Shown in pieces: positions 10,553 to 21,126 of a DNA stretch of 64,000 nucleotides. Below the pieces are notes generated by a model that searched no databases, had not been told where the DNA came from, and was given only the letters and a program-made list of their open reading frames with translations. Origin of the DNA: Selaginella moellendorffii (lineage: Eukaryota; Streptophyta; Lycopodiopsida; Selaginellales; Selaginellaceae); the NCBI RefSeq assembly GCF_000143415.4, contig NW_003314271.1, positions 1,093,014-1,157,013 of the forward strand. The letters are read 5' to 3'. A program made the position numbers and the translations under genes. Position 1 is the stretch's first letter. Each line of letters begins with the position of its first letter.

Positions 10553-10800
10553 TGTAGCATGCACCACAGCCTCTGCCTTTTGAATAGGATGGGCAAGGCA
10601 AGGTGGGAAGTTCACCATAGCCACAAGCTACGCCTGAAAATGCGCCTGAAAATGCGCCTGAAAATGCGGGAGACAAGAAAAGCGAAGGATTTGCTTACAT
10701 ACCGTAAGTTCCAATATCGCTGTGGCAAGGTCACTTTCCAAGTCTGCAGTTGCCAAAACCATTGGTCTCGTTCGAGCAGCTTCCGGATCGCCCTGGAAAC
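10553..10800 (-). pseudogene. beta-expansin-like fragment
   Basis: On the minus strand an exon-like stretch at about 10553-10640 encodes GVACGYGELP...SYSKGRGCGACYK and ends in a good donor (AAG|gtatgt). The pattern ACGYG..., then KGxGCGACYxV, is the start of the expansin double-psi barrel (GH45-like) domain. Another stretch further 5' (about 10700-10790) reads GDPEAARTRPMVLATADLE but is not expansin-like. The remaining catalytic-domain blocks (HFDLS, cellulose-binding domain) were not found on either side, so this is probably a gene fragment. A 12-bp unit is repeated three times at its 5' boundary (separate entry). Confidence 0.45.
10632..10668. repeat. 12-bp tandem repeat x3
   Basis: Three tandem copies of the 12-mer TGAAAATGCGCC (plus strand). 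On the minus strand each unit ends in TTTTCAG followed by GCG, so it triplicates a 3' splice-site-like sequence at the border of the expansin-like fragment. Confidence 0.8.
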
Positions 10801-10828
10801 TGGCACGTGTTATAATACAGGCCGTTGA

Positions 10829-11470
10829 TTAAAGGTCTCTAAAGAATTATAAACAAAAAGAAAAATATCTACTCCCTAAAGGTTCGGTTCTTGGATTGAT
10901 GAGGTACACCAAGAAGAATGTGAGCTGCCCAGCAGCTTAGCCGATTAAGGGTTGCCCCAATGAGGTGATCACTATGTAGATGCGCATGTTGTACCACTTG
11001 CATCATATTGACAGTAAAGTATGAACAGCAAGATCTAATGAAATTGGAGGATTCTTGGAGATTTCTTCCCTCCGCATGTTTCATGCATTACCCTTGTACA
11101 GTTAGTCTTAGGCGCATAAAAAACCCACACCTTCGAAGCTTTTGCCTTGTCTTGCCTTGCTTAGCTCTTTGTGCAAGTATCTAGTTCTAGTGCTCTTCAA
11201 ACTTCTACTAGTCCACATTCTACCATGCAGCAGCTCCAGCTTGATGGCTTTCATCATCTGTTACAGAAGCATATGGGATTCTTAGATCTCGATCGAAATC
11301 TAAAGAGCGCTCCGCTGATTCAAACTTTGTCGGAGGATCTTGGCGGGAGAGAGGAGGTAGAAGCTTGGATGCGAGAGTACATTGCTGGGATCTTCATTCA
11401 CTACCGCCACCACCGCCCCTTAGGAGGCTACTTCTTCTTCTCACGGATCCAGACCACCTTGTTCCAATGT
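10829..11470. other. intergenic; unassigned open frame 11171-11476 (+)
   Basis: A plus-strand open frame at 11171-11476 encodes about 100 residues (LDGFHHLLQKHMGFLDLD..., EDLGGREEVEAWMREYIAG). It sits immediately upstream of the second shikimate kinase gene but in another frame, and I could not splice it to that gene. It could be an unrelated short gene or the leader. No motif recognised. Confidence 0.3.
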
Positions 11471-11479
11471 CCGTGAGAA

Positions 11480-12724
11480 ATGCCATCTCCGTCTGGATTT
11501 GTTTCTAAATGGTTTTCGTTCAATTTGGATGTTGCAGCTCCAGTGATTCGCAAGGTTCACAACGATTCTGCTCTCGCTGTAAGCATCTTGATCGATTGTC
11601 GGCGCAAAGCTTTCGATTTATCAGGATTAACGAAACTCCACGACCACGTTTTTCCTGTGTTCTCTCGCAGATCAAAGGCAGAGAAGTCGCCGGGGATCTA
11701 AGCGGGACGTGCCTGTTTCTAGTTGGTGAGTTGACCAGTTCGGCATTTTATCTTTTTCTCTTTTTTCCACTTGCAGGGATGATGGGCTGCGGCAAAAGTA
11801 CCGTCGCCAAGGATATCTCAGAGGCGCTCAGCTATGAGTTTCAAGACAGGTTGAAAACAAAATAAATAAAGGAAAAGTGTCACGTTGTTTTTTTCGTACA
11901 GTGACAAGCTTGTCGAGAAGGCCATCGGTGCTACAGTCGCAAAGATCTTCAGCGATTCCAGCGAGGACAAATTCCGAGCAGCGGAGGTTTGTATAGTTCG
12001 AATGTCAAGTGGCAAAACATTGAAGCCTCTTCTTCTCTATGGTATAGAGTGAAGCGCTTAATCAATTGTCCGAGACCTCCAACGTTGTGGTGGCCACGGG
12101 AGGTGGCGCGGTTGTAAGAGACGAGAACTGGTAACAAGAGTTACATCTAAGGTTTATTTTTTTTTTACTGTTTTTTTTTTGACCATGGGATGATTTTTAC
12201 AGGAGGTATTTGAAGCAAGGGATCACCATTTATTTGGACGTTCCCGTGGAAGCTCTAGCACAACGCGTGGTGGCCGCTGGATTGGAAAAGCGACCACTTT
12301 TAGTAGCATCAGGGCCGGACAATTCGCCAGGCAACGCTCACGAACAGGTTTTTCTCGTGCTCGATTGCTTGTCATTGTTTCATTGCAAAAAAATACTTTA
12401 AATTTTTTATTTTTTATTTTCAGGCTTTGGCTCGTCTATCAAAGGTGTACGCGGAGAGGAACAAGGCCTACGAGAGGGCTGATCTTAAGATTAGCGTGGC
12501 GAGTATGTTCATAGCTTGTTTTTTTTGTTTCATTCTTACAAAACGATTGTTTGGGTCCAGAAATTGCGAGTGAGCTAGGTAGAGACTTGAACGAGCTGCC
12601 CCCATCGATGATTGCTCTCAAGGCAAGTTAATCTCCACAAATTCCTTGTTCTTGAAAGATTTCTATAACATTGATCTCTATTCAGGTGTTAGAAGAAACG
12701 CAAAGGCTCATTAATCGCCATTGA
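11480..12724 (+). CDS. shikimate kinase, second paralogue
   Basis: Paralogue of the gene at 1831-3403, same exon phases. Exons 11480-11578, 11671-11725, 11777-11849, 11902-11986, 12048-12130, 12203-12347, 12424-12502, 12561-12622, 12686-12724. Walker A GMMGCGKST, substrate motif DSDKLVEKA, FRAAES, GGGAVVRDENW and the lid-region Arg stretch (EKRPLL) are all intact, so kinase activity is plausible, unlike plant SK-like proteins that have lost the P-loop. It diverges in linker regions (SSEDKFRAAE; LVASGPDNSPGNAHEQ). The N-terminus from the ATG at 11480 is only about 33 residues before the kinase domain, so either the transit peptide is short or an upstream exon is missing. The last intron is GC-AG, as in the paralogue. 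Confidence 0.85.
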
Positions 12725-12838
12725 AGAGCACCCATCAAATTATTCTTGGCATATCCAATAATGGCCGTTGGATGTGAGAGATCCAGCGGTTGAGATTAAG
12801 TGAGATTAAGAAAATTCTTGTACCCCTTTGAGAATGTA

Positions 12839-15800
12839 ATGCCATGGCTCCTCCGCATTCGCAAGCTATGCACTCTCGTCTCCGGCGATGCGATCGGCGA
12901 CCGCGCCCGCGATCGCGATGTCCAGCTCCTGGTCTCGCAGATCCGAGCTTGCGGCATGGCGGGGAGCCTTGCGCGGGGCAAGAGCATCCACGCCCACATC
13001 CTCCACACCCGGCCGGAGCTCTCGCGGGACCGATACCTCGCCAATTTCCTCATCCAGATGTATGGGCGATGCGGCAGCGTGGAGGACGCGCGCTCCGCCT
13101 TCGATCGCATCCAAGAACCCAACGTCTTCTCCTGGGGCGTCTTGATCGTGGCATATGCCCACAATGGGCATATGCGCGAGGCGAAGAGATCGTTTGATTC
13201 CTCCCCCCAGCGCAACGTTTTTCTCTGGAACTCGACCATCTCGGGGTTCGCACAGTGCGGCCACATCCAGGAATCGCGAGCAATCTTTGAAAGGATCCCG
13301 GCGCGCGATGCTTGCTCGTGGAACTCGGTCGTCCAGGCGTATGCCCAGATTGGGGATCTTGCCCAGGCGAGCGAGCTGCTGGATCGAATGCCGCAAAAGG
13401 ATCTCATCTCTTGCAATGCGATGATCGCGGCTTACGCCCAAGGAGGAGAAGTCTGGCGATCAAAAGAGGTTTTTGATGTGATGGAGAGGAGGGAAGTGGT
13501 GTCGTGGAACAGCCTCATGTCTGGGTTTTCACAGAACAAGTATTACAAGGAAGGAAAACTCGTGTTTGATCTCATGCCCGCGTGGAGCATCGTTTCGTGG
13601 ACGGCTCTGATCCAGTTCTTTGCCAGGAACGGGAATCTCGAGGAATCAAAATATACTTTCGACAGAATGCCCGAGAGGAATCAAACTTCTTGGAATGCAG
13701 TCATGTCGGCCTATGCGCAGAACGGCTGCTTAGAATATGCTCTAAATATTCTCGAGAAGATGCCCGAGCAAGACGTGGTGTCCAAGAACACGCAGTTGTC
13801 AGTATATGCCCAATCGGGGCATCTGGAGAGAGTAAAAAGGCTTTTTGATTCAATGGATTGCGATAACCCTCTCACGCTAAGCACAATTCTTCACGCGTAT
13901 GGAGACGCACGTAACTTTGATGCTATGAAGGAAATATTTGAGAAGAGGCCGTACAGGAATCGAATTACCTGGACAGCCATGGTGACGGCATATGCCTCAA
14001 ATGGGCATATCCCGGAATCGAAGAGAATGTTCGACAAGATGCCCGAGCATGGAATCCTCGCTTGTAATTCCATGCTGGCTGCTTACTCTCAGGAAGGTCA
14101 TCTTAAAGAAGCCAAGGAGACATTTGATAAGATGCGCGAGCACAATGTGGTTTCGTGGACGAGCATGGTTCAAGCCTACGCTCAAAACAAGCACTTGGAC
14201 GAGGCAAAAGCCACTTTCGATCAAATGCCCGACAAGGATTCCATCTCTTGGACAAACATGATCACGGCTTACACGCAGTGTGGTTGCCTGGACGAAGCTA
14301 AAGCAATGTTTGAGGATATGAGAAACCGGGGGATTTACTCGTGGACGGCCATGCTCACTGGCTATGCTCAAAGCTCCAACTTGAGTGTTGCGAGGAGAGT
14401 TTTCGATCGAGTTCCACAGCGAAATGTTGTGACTTGGAACGCGATGATCAGTGCGTACTCGCAGGGTGGTCATGTTGCTGATTCTCGTCTGCTGTTCGAG
14501 CAAATGGTGGATCGCAACATCGTGTCTTGGAACGCATTGATCTCTGGATATGCGCAAAATGGCTTCGTAGCCGAATCGAGGAAGGTTTTTGAGCTCATGC
14601 CCGAGCAGGACATGGTAACTTGGTCGAGCATGGTGGCGGCTTACGGCCAAAGTGGTCGTATCGAGGAGGCCGAGCAAGTGTTTCATCGCCTCCCGGAGCA
14701 CGACACCATCTCTCTCACGACCATGGTTGCTGCTTACGGCCAAAACCTGTGCCTCGGTAAAGCAAAATGTCTTTTTGATGGGATTCCCAGGCAGGACTTG
14801 ATCGCTTGCAACGCGATGATCGCTGCCTACACCCAGAACGGCTGCCTGGAGCAAGCAAAATCCATGTTTGATCGCATGACCGTGCTGAGCTCCTTCACCT
14901 GGAACGCCATAATCTCGGCTTACGCTCACTCAGGCCAAGGCAAGGCCGCCATCGAGCTCTTCAAGCAGATGTGTCTTGGAGGCGAGCAAATGGACGAGAT
15001 TTGCTTCGTGAGCGTCCTCACGGCATGTACCCGAGTCGGGCTCCTCGGCGAGGGGCTGAAGTATTTCCTCGTCATGCGCGGCGACTACAAACTTAAGCCG
15101 GCTGGCGAGCACTACTGCTGCATGGTCGACGTTCTTGGAAGATCCGGGCTCTTAGAAGAGGCCGAGGAGCTTATCTACGAAATGCCTTTCCTTCCAAACG
15201 TTGTGGCCTGGGCGACTCTGCTGGGAGCTTGCAAGATCTATCGAGACGTGAAGCGAGCCGAGAGAGCTGTGGATAGATACTCGGAGCTCGATCCAGATAG
15301 CATCACGCCGTTCGTGCTGCTGGCCAACATTTACGCTGCTGCCGGCATGGAGGCCGAGGAAGCGAGCGTGAGAAAGAAGATCAGGGACAAGAAGACGAAG
15401 AACTTTAGAAATCCCGGGTGGCAGAAGGTTCCCGGGATAAGTTTGATCGAGGTGGACAACCGGGTGCACAGATTCATAGCGGGCGATAACGAGCATCCCA
15501 GGATCGAGGAGATTCGCAGCGAGCTCGAGAAACTTCACTGCGCGATGAAAGAAGCTGGTTATGTTCCAGACACGCGGGAAGTTCTTCACGATGTTGACGA
15601 AGAACACAAAGAGGGAATTTTGAGTCACCACAGCGAGAAGCTGGCCATTGCGTTTGGGCTCATGTCGTTGGATGATCGTTGCAAAGAGCCAGTTCGAGTT
15701 GTCAAGAACTTGCGAGTGTGCATGGATTGTCACACCGCTACCAAGTTTATCTCCAAGATCACGGGAAGGAGGATCATTGTCCGTGATGCAAACCGGTTCC

Positions 15801-15844
15801 ACGAGTTTGACAACGGGACATGCTCGTGCCAAGATTTTTGGTAG
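12839..15844 (+). CDS. PPR protein, PLS-E-DYW class
   Basis: Intronless, about 1000 residues. Predicted organellar C-to-U RNA-editing factor: the PPR tract reads the RNA, and the C-terminal DYW domain is a cytidine-deaminase-like domain. About 25 PPR motifs run from residue 50 to 750, then E1/E2 blocks (HYCCMVDVLGRSGLLEEAEEL, PNVVAWATLLGACK), the PG box (PGISLIEVDNRVHRF), and DYW signatures HHSEKLAIAFG (HxE) and NLRVCMDCHTATK (CxxC) with the terminal CSCQDFW. The last three residues are DFW instead of the canonical DYW. Chosen start is the ATG at 12839; the frame is open upstream without another ATG. The N-terminus is rich in Arg and Leu, suiting organelle import. Confidence 0.95.
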   Translation: MPWLLRIRKLCTLVSGDAIGDRARDRDVQLLVSQIRACGMAGSLARGKSIHAHILHTRPELSRDRYLANFLIQMYGRCGSVEDARSAFDRIQEPNVFSWGVLIVAYAHNGHMREAKRSFDSSPQRNVFLWNSTISGFAQCGHIQESRAIFERIPARDACSWNSVVQAYAQIGDLAQASELLDRMPQKDLISCNAMIAAYAQGGEVWRSKEVFDVMERREVVSWNSLMSGFSQNKYYKEGKLVFDLMPAWSIVSWTALIQFFARNGNLEESKYTFDRMPERNQTSWNAVMSAYAQNGCLEYALNILEKMPEQDVVSKNTQLSVYAQSGHLERVKRLFDSMDCDNPLTLSTILHAYGDARNFDAMKEIFEKRPYRNRITWTAMVTAYASNGHIPESKRMFDKMPEHGILACNSMLAAYSQEGHLKEAKETFDKMREHNVVSWTSMVQAYAQNKHLDEAKATFDQMPDKDSISWTNMITAYTQCGCLDEAKAMFEDMRNRGIYSWTAMLTGYAQSSNLSVARRVFDRVPQRNVVTWNAMISAYSQGGHVADSRLLFEQMVDRNIVSWNALISGYAQNGFVAESRKVFELMPEQDMVTWSSMVAAYGQSGRIEEAEQVFHRLPEHDTISLTTMVAAYGQNLCLGKAKCLFDGIPRQDLIACNAMIAAYTQNGCLEQAKSMFDRMTVLSSFTWNAIISAYAHSGQGKAAIELFKQMCLGGEQMDEICFVSVLTACTRVGLLGEGLKYFLVMRGDYKLKPAGEHYCCMVDVLGRSGLLEEAEELIYEMPFLPNVVAWATLLGACKIYRDVKRAERAVDRYSELDPDSITPFVLLANIYAAAGMEAEEASVRKKIRDKKTKNFRNPGWQKVPGISLIEVDNRVHRFIAGDNEHPRIEEIRSELEKLHCAMKEAGYVPDTREVLHDVDEEHKEGILSHHSEKLAIAFGLMSLDDRCKEPVRVVKNLRVCMDCHTATKFISKITGRRIIVRDANRFHEFDNGTCSCQDFW

Positions 15845-16998
15845 GAATTACTGAAAAAAAGCGCAATTTTACATTCGAATCTCGAACTGTTTGATAACGG
15901 GTCTTTGCAACTGTGGATTACTGCTCATGAAAGACAGGATTTCTGATAATTTGTGTCGGAATATTTGTCCTTGTTAGCTTACAATCCCTCAAGAACAGCA
16001 TGATCAAAAACCACGAGAAAACAGGAAAAAAAAACGATTTTTTTCTTTGCAGGATCGTCCGCACGTCCTGCAAAAACATGCCATGAAGAGAGCGCGTACT
16101 GTGGATGAAAACAAAAGCGGATCGCAGTAGAGTCATAGTGTCAGCCTTTCGTGACTTTGAGCGCTCACCAGATGTATTCCTTGATCTAGGAGACAAAGAG
16201 CGAGTAAAACTCCATGCCAGGCGAAATTGGTCGATCGATTCATCCAAAGAGTAAATTCTCCGCCAGAGATAGAGAGAAAAAGGTCCATCCATCGATCCAA
16301 AGAGTGTAAGTCTCCCAATCTCCTTGCCGGGAATTACTGCTACAGTGTGAGACTGTATCATTCAATGCAAGCCAGCTCCGTCCACCACCATCGCCATGAA
16401 TGAAACGCTTTTCTTCCTTTGTTTATTTGTTTACCCCTTCATCATTCCCGTGGAGGAATGTGGTGGCGGTGGGAAAGAATTCCGCCCCAGAATCCCCGGT
16501 GTGGAATTCCGTGGCGGAATCGACGGGTACGATGGATTCTGGGACAGAATGTGGCTGGGTGGGGACTCTTTAGCCGTTGGAAGAAGGGAGGAAGTAACAT
16601 TCTTTGCCAGCGAATTATACCGCTCTCTTGGTTTTATAGGTCTGGAGGTCGGAGCAAATATTTTGTGTGTTCCATTCCCGATCGATCGATTGTTAGGGTT
16701 CTTGGAGCGCGCGCGCGCGACAGAGGGATCGTCGCGTCGGCCATCGGCGCCGCATTCGAGGTGTGTGTGTGCGTGTGTCTCCGCGTAGCTTGTCGCATTC
16801 TAGTTTGGGGCTATTCTCTGGTGAATTCTTGGCCGGACAATCCAGGAGCTCGGCTTTTGTCTGTGGCATTCGATCCGTGTTGACGAGGATTCTTGCAGGA
16901 GGATGCTGCATTGCGTGGTCGAGAAGAGGATTATCTCATTCTTGTGAGCGCCTAGCTGCCGAGGGGGAAAGGCTTGCATTGATCGCTAGGATAGAGTG
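15845..16998. other. intergenic and 5' leader of the epimerase gene
   Basis: About 1.15 kb. No convincing gene. It holds simple runs (GCGCGCGCGCGA at about 16708 and a GT-rich stretch at 16760-16775) and probably the promoter and 5' UTR of the UDP-glucuronate 4-epimerase gene. Confidence 0.5.
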
Positions 16999-18936
16999 AT
17001 GGCGGTATCGAAGAGCTCTAGCGCGCTGCCACCAGAGCTTATCAGGCTTCTAGACGGCGATGACAACCAGAAAGTCCGAGCTCACACTTACTATATCTTC
17101 AATCGGTCTACATTGCGGCATATGAGCCTTCTCAAGGCCTTCTGCCTGTTCGTTTTCCTTCTTGTGACGTAAGTTCTCTTCTTCGGGAAAATCTTCTCTA
17201 CACTCTTTTTCTTTTCTTTTCAATGCAGGGCTGCTTACTTCTGGACTGGATCGTTTCCTTCTCATAACAAGCGGACGGATTACACAAATCCCGCTTGGGC
17301 GGACAAGGTCCAGAAGTCCGCAATGAAAAAGGTGTTGTCCAGTTTCTTAGCTTGGGATGCTTCTTCGTGTACTAACAATGAGTGTGACACACAGAGAGGT
17401 GAGATGGTTGTGCTAGTCACGGGGGCAGCAGGATTTGTGGGCTCACATGTCTCGCTGGCTTTGCGAGAGCGTGGAGATGGAGTTGTAGGGCTGGATAACT
17501 TTAACAGCTACTATCCAGTGGCGCTGAAACGGGCCCGCGCGAAGAATTTGCTCAAAGACGGAGTGTAAGTAACATGCTCATCGTGGCTATTGCTCGCTGA
17601 TTTTGCCGGACAGTTTTGTCGTAGATGGGGATATAAATGATTCGGCATTGCTGGAGAGATTGTTCGCTCTTGTGAAGTTTACACATGTCTTGCATCTGGC
17701 TGCTCAGGTACGTTCGGCTCGAACTTCTTTGCAGTGAACTCAATTCGGTGGAGTGCAGGCCGGGGTTCGGTATGCTGCCCACAATCCTTTGGCGTATGTG
17801 CACAGCAATGTCAACGGTTTTGTCACATTGTTAGAACAATCCAAGGTGGAGAGCTTAAAAAGCAACGAGGTTTTGTTCTAATTATCTGTCTTGACTTTTC
17901 TTGCAGAATAGTAATCCGCAACCAGCAATAGTTTTTGCTTCTTCGAGTAGTGTGTATGGTCTCAATGACAAAGTACGACTGTCGCATCTCAAGCCATTTC
18001 CTGACAAAGTCCGGTGCAGGTTCCATTTTCAGAAGGGGATACCACCGACCGACCTGCAAGCCTCTACGCAGCGACGAAGGTAACAGGTTTTTCAGTCGTC
18101 TTTTCTTCTTTTGCTAATGTCCAGACGTTCTGTCTCGCAGAAGGCGGACGAGGCGCTTGCACACACGTACAATCACATATATGGCTTATCTATCACTGCG
18201 TTGAGGTGAAGCTCACGTTCATTGACTTCATATATAATTTTTTCGACAGGTTCTTCACGGTCTATGGCCCATGGGGCCGTCCCGATATGGCGTATTTCTC
18301 GTTCACGAGGAACATCGTGGAGGGACATGTAGGTGCCGTTGTCCGTCACTGTGAATCACGCGATCTAAACCGCTTATGTTATAACGTGTGTAGGCGATTA
18401 GAATATTTCAAGGTCCACATGGGGAGGAGTTGGCTCGCGACTTCACTTTCATCGACGACGTTGTGAAAGGCTGTGTGGCCTCTCTGGACACGGCGACTCC
18501 AAGCACCGGGAGCGGAGGCAGGAAAAACACCGCCGCACAGCACAGAGTTTTCAACCTGGGGAATACGCATCCTGTGAAAGTCGGCACACTCGTGAGCATT
18601 TTGGAGAAACACCTCAACAAAAAGGCAATCAGACAGTAAGCGCCTTGCTGTTGAAGACTTTTATTCCTTCTCTAACTCTTTGATTGCAGCATTCAACCGA
18701 TGCCAAACACTGGAGACGTGATGTATACACATGCTAACGTGACCAAAGCACGCCTGGAGCTGGGGTGAGAATGCTTTCCCTCTGTTTGACTTACACTCGC
18801 GTTTATTTTTTATCTCAGCTACACACCCACGACCAATCTGGAGCTTGGTCTCAAGCACTTTGTGAAATGGTACCAAAATTATTACAAGTCGGGAAGCGCG
18901 CACGAGGCCAGTATGAGCGGATACAAGCCTTACTGA
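16999..18936 (+). CDS. GAE: UDP-glucuronate 4-epimerase, Golgi type II membrane protein
   Basis: Converts UDP-glucuronate to UDP-galacturonate, the pectin precursor, in the Golgi. Exons: 16999-17168, 17229-17564, 17614-17707, 17759-17845, 17907-17972, 18020-18079, 18141-18205, 18250-18328, 18394-18635, 18690-18764, 18819-18936; frame is kept throughout. A single N-terminal membrane anchor (LLKAFCLFVFLLV) follows about 45 cytosolic residues. NAD-binding motif VTGAAGFVGSHV, catalytic SSSSVYG and YAATK (YxxxK), FFTVYGPWGRPDMA and GDVMYTHANVTKA are all conserved. Usual seed-plant genes of this family are intronless; this copy has ten short introns. Ends SGYKPY. Confidence 0.93.
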
Positions 18937-19158
18937 GGCAGTTTCTAAACCATACTGTGAGTTATACCATAGTACTAATAGTGTATAGATATTGAAACTT
19001 CCAGGTGCTTATATGTATCCTAGCACCACCTCTATACTTTTTTTTTCTGGCGGAAGGTTTCCTCAGAGTGTAATGTAACAATTCTTTCTATTCATTCAAG
19101 TTTGCTTTTCTTCCAGTGTAGGATATTATCGGCGTAAAGATTGGCTTTATGTGAAGCT

Positions 19159-19603
19159 ATGGCGATGGCTGTGCCAGTGCTCCATAGGTTCGTTCCATTT
19201 CTTCATTCACGCTCAAGGGGTGCAGGGCCTTGCCGTTTTCGAGGACGAGATTGGGCTGCTGCTATTCACAAGCAGAGAGATGTAGTGGTCTCTTGTGCCC
19301 CTTCTTCGCCATCTCCACAGGAAGAAGCTCCAAAAAACAATCAATCTCGGGCTCTACTACCGCCGGTATTCCGTCATTCAGGCTTCGTATGTGTTCTCAT
19401 GGCTTGTGTCTCAGGAGGACGTGAGGTACATTGCGAAATTGATCGCTGGATGTGTAGGTGGTGCTATTCTCATCAAGTATGGAAGCTTGATCGTTCCAGA
19501 TGTTGCAAGACCCAGCATTCTCCAGGCTCTGGCAATGATATTCACTCCTGTTGTGGTGAGCGTGGCTGCTTTGTGGAATGCGAGCTCTAGAAAGAAGCCA
19601 TGA
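19159..19603 (+). CDS. small predicted organelle membrane protein, 5' structure uncertain
   Basis: The 3' part (about 19378-19603) encodes ASYVFSWLVSQEDVRYIAK, then two hydrophobic segments (LIAGCVGGAILIKYGSLIV and LQALAMIFTPVVVSVAALW) and ends SSRKKP. The 5' part from ATG 19159 reads like a transit peptide (MAMAVPVLHRFVPFLHS...). The two lie in different frames, so an intron is needed; the best fit is donor GAT|gtagtg at about 19280 with acceptor attcag|GCT at 19378 (about 100 nt). Another possibility is a 46-nt intron ending at 19320 in the other frame. I do not recognise the family. Confidence 0.5.
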
Positions 19604-19713
19604 TAAGGTCTGTTTTGCAAAGTTCGTTTGTTCTTCTCAGACTGAGCAATCGATGTTTTTTGTTTTGTAGATTTGTAAAAGAAAGTCACCAAAAAAAAAA
19701 TCGTATATTTTTT

Positions 19714-21126
19714 TCAAGAGCTCGTGCACACTCTGGAAAGAAGCACGAACGCTTCTGCGTTACCCGGGTCAAGCTCCAGCATTTGCTTCCCAGCGGCGCC
19801 ACCATAGCGTCCAACTTGGTGCACGGAGCTAGCTCCCAGGAGTGCCCTCCACACGGGTCCGTGAGCCTCGAACGGCATGGTGACACTCAGCTCCTCCGCC
19901 CGGTCCAGCTCTCCAGCTCTCGCAAGCAAGCCCACCATCGCGGAGTAGTGCTCCGGCCGAGCACTCAATCCAAAGTCACCACTCAGCGACGCAAAGAGCT
20001 GCCAGCCCCGGTGGACGAGACCGCCATAGCCGCAAGCGATAAGAGCCGCCAGGAAACACACATCGTTGCTGTCAAGCCCACTGCAATTCAGCTCCTGGAA
20101 GCTCTCGAGTCCCTGCCTCCAGTCCCCGGCCAGGACGCTAGATTCGATCAAGCAGCTCCAAGAGACCGTGCTCCGCTCGGGCATTCGGTCGAAGAAGAGT
20201 TTCGTCAAGCTCAAGCTTCCGGAAGTGACGAACGCATGCAGAAGGCCCGTCCAGGCGACGACATCCCGCTCCGGCATGGCTCGAAACGTTTCCAGCGCTT
20301 CCTCGAGGAACCCATTCCGGGCATAGGCGTGAAGCATCGACGTCCATGACTGGAGCGTCAGCTCGGGCATTTGATCGAACAAGCTCTTGGCTTCCTCAAG
20401 ATGCCCGCTCAAGGCATAGGCTTGCAGCATTGTCGTCCACGACGCGACGTTATACTCCGGGAAGCTGTCAAAGATTTGCTTAGAACTGGCAAGATGCTCA
20501 ACCTGGGCATAGCAGTGGAGAAGAGCGTTCCAAGAGATCAAGTTGGTCTCCGGCATCTTCTCAAAACTTTCGCCACACTTTTGGAGATTTCCAAGGCGTC
20601 CGTACATCGCGATCACTGTGTTCCACGAGACGACATCGTGCTCTGGCATGCAAACGAAGATCTCTTCGGCGAGTCTGATATGCCCAGATTCGGCATGAGC
20701 TGCAAGAAATGTGTTCCAGGAAACCATGTCAAGGACTGGCATCTCCTCTTGGAAGATTTTTGCTCCTTTGCAAATCCCAGCTCTTTCGAGAAACGAAGTG
20801 AGTATGATGTTCCACAAGACAATGCTATGCTCTGGTGCGAGCTTGAGAAGCGAGTAAGCTCTCTCTAGATGCCCATTCCTGGCATATGCCGAGAGAAGGA
20901 TACCCCAAGAGAATACGTTGGGTTGGCTGATTTGATCAAAGACTTGGCTTGCCAACTCCAGGCTCCCGCACCTGCCGTACGCCTCCACAAGTAAATTAGC
21001 CAAAAACCTGTCCTGCGTGAGTGAGCTACTGGTGATTTGCTTGTGAATTTTGGAAATCTCTGCTATTGCAACGCAATTTCGGAGATGATCCGCGAGGAAA
21101 ATCCTCGCTTGCTCACTCGAGCACAT
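19714..21126 (-). CDS. PPR protein, PLS class with E1-like end
   Basis: Intronless, 470 residues on the minus strand. Starts MCSSEQARIFLADHLRNC, then about ten PPR motifs with AYARNGH, SWNTV and EAKSLFDQMPE signatures, a C-terminal E1 block (EHYSAMVGLLARAGELDRAEEL, WRALLGASS) and a short end FVLLSRVCTSS. There is no E2 or DYW domain. Probably an organellar RNA-binding factor that would have to recruit a DYW protein in trans if it acts in editing. The stop lies only 110 bases beyond the end of the small membrane protein gene transcribed towards it, so the two genes are convergent. Confidence 0.9.
   Translation of the reverse strand: MCSSEQARIFLADHLRNCVAIAEISKIHKQITSSSLTQDRFLANLLVEAYGRCGSLELASQVFDQISQPNVFSWGILLSAYARNGHLERAYSLLKLAPEHSIVLWNIILTSFLERAGICKGAKIFQEEMPVLDMVSWNTFLAAHAESGHIRLAEEIFVCMPEHDVVSWNTVIAMYGRLGNLQKCGESFEKMPETNLISWNALLHCYAQVEHLASSKQIFDSFPEYNVASWTTMLQAYALSGHLEEAKSLFDQMPELTLQSWTSMLHAYARNGFLEEALETFRAMPERDVVAWTGLLHAFVTSGSLSLTKLFFDRMPERSTVSWSCLIESSVLAGDWRQGLESFQELNCSGLDSNDVCFLAALIACGYGGLVHRGWQLFASLSGDFGLSARPEHYSAMVGLLARAGELDRAEELSVTMPFEAHGPVWRALLGASSVHQVGRYGGAAGKQMLELDPGNAEAFVLLSRVCTSS

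Noticed and set aside
12800-12838. Upstream extension of the DYW-PPR frame from a GTG
   Set aside because: GTG start is not expected in a plant nuclear gene; the ATG at 12839 is in frame.
13997-14929. 310-codon minus-strand frame within the DYW-PPR gene
   Set aside because: Antisense shadow created by repeated PPR codons.
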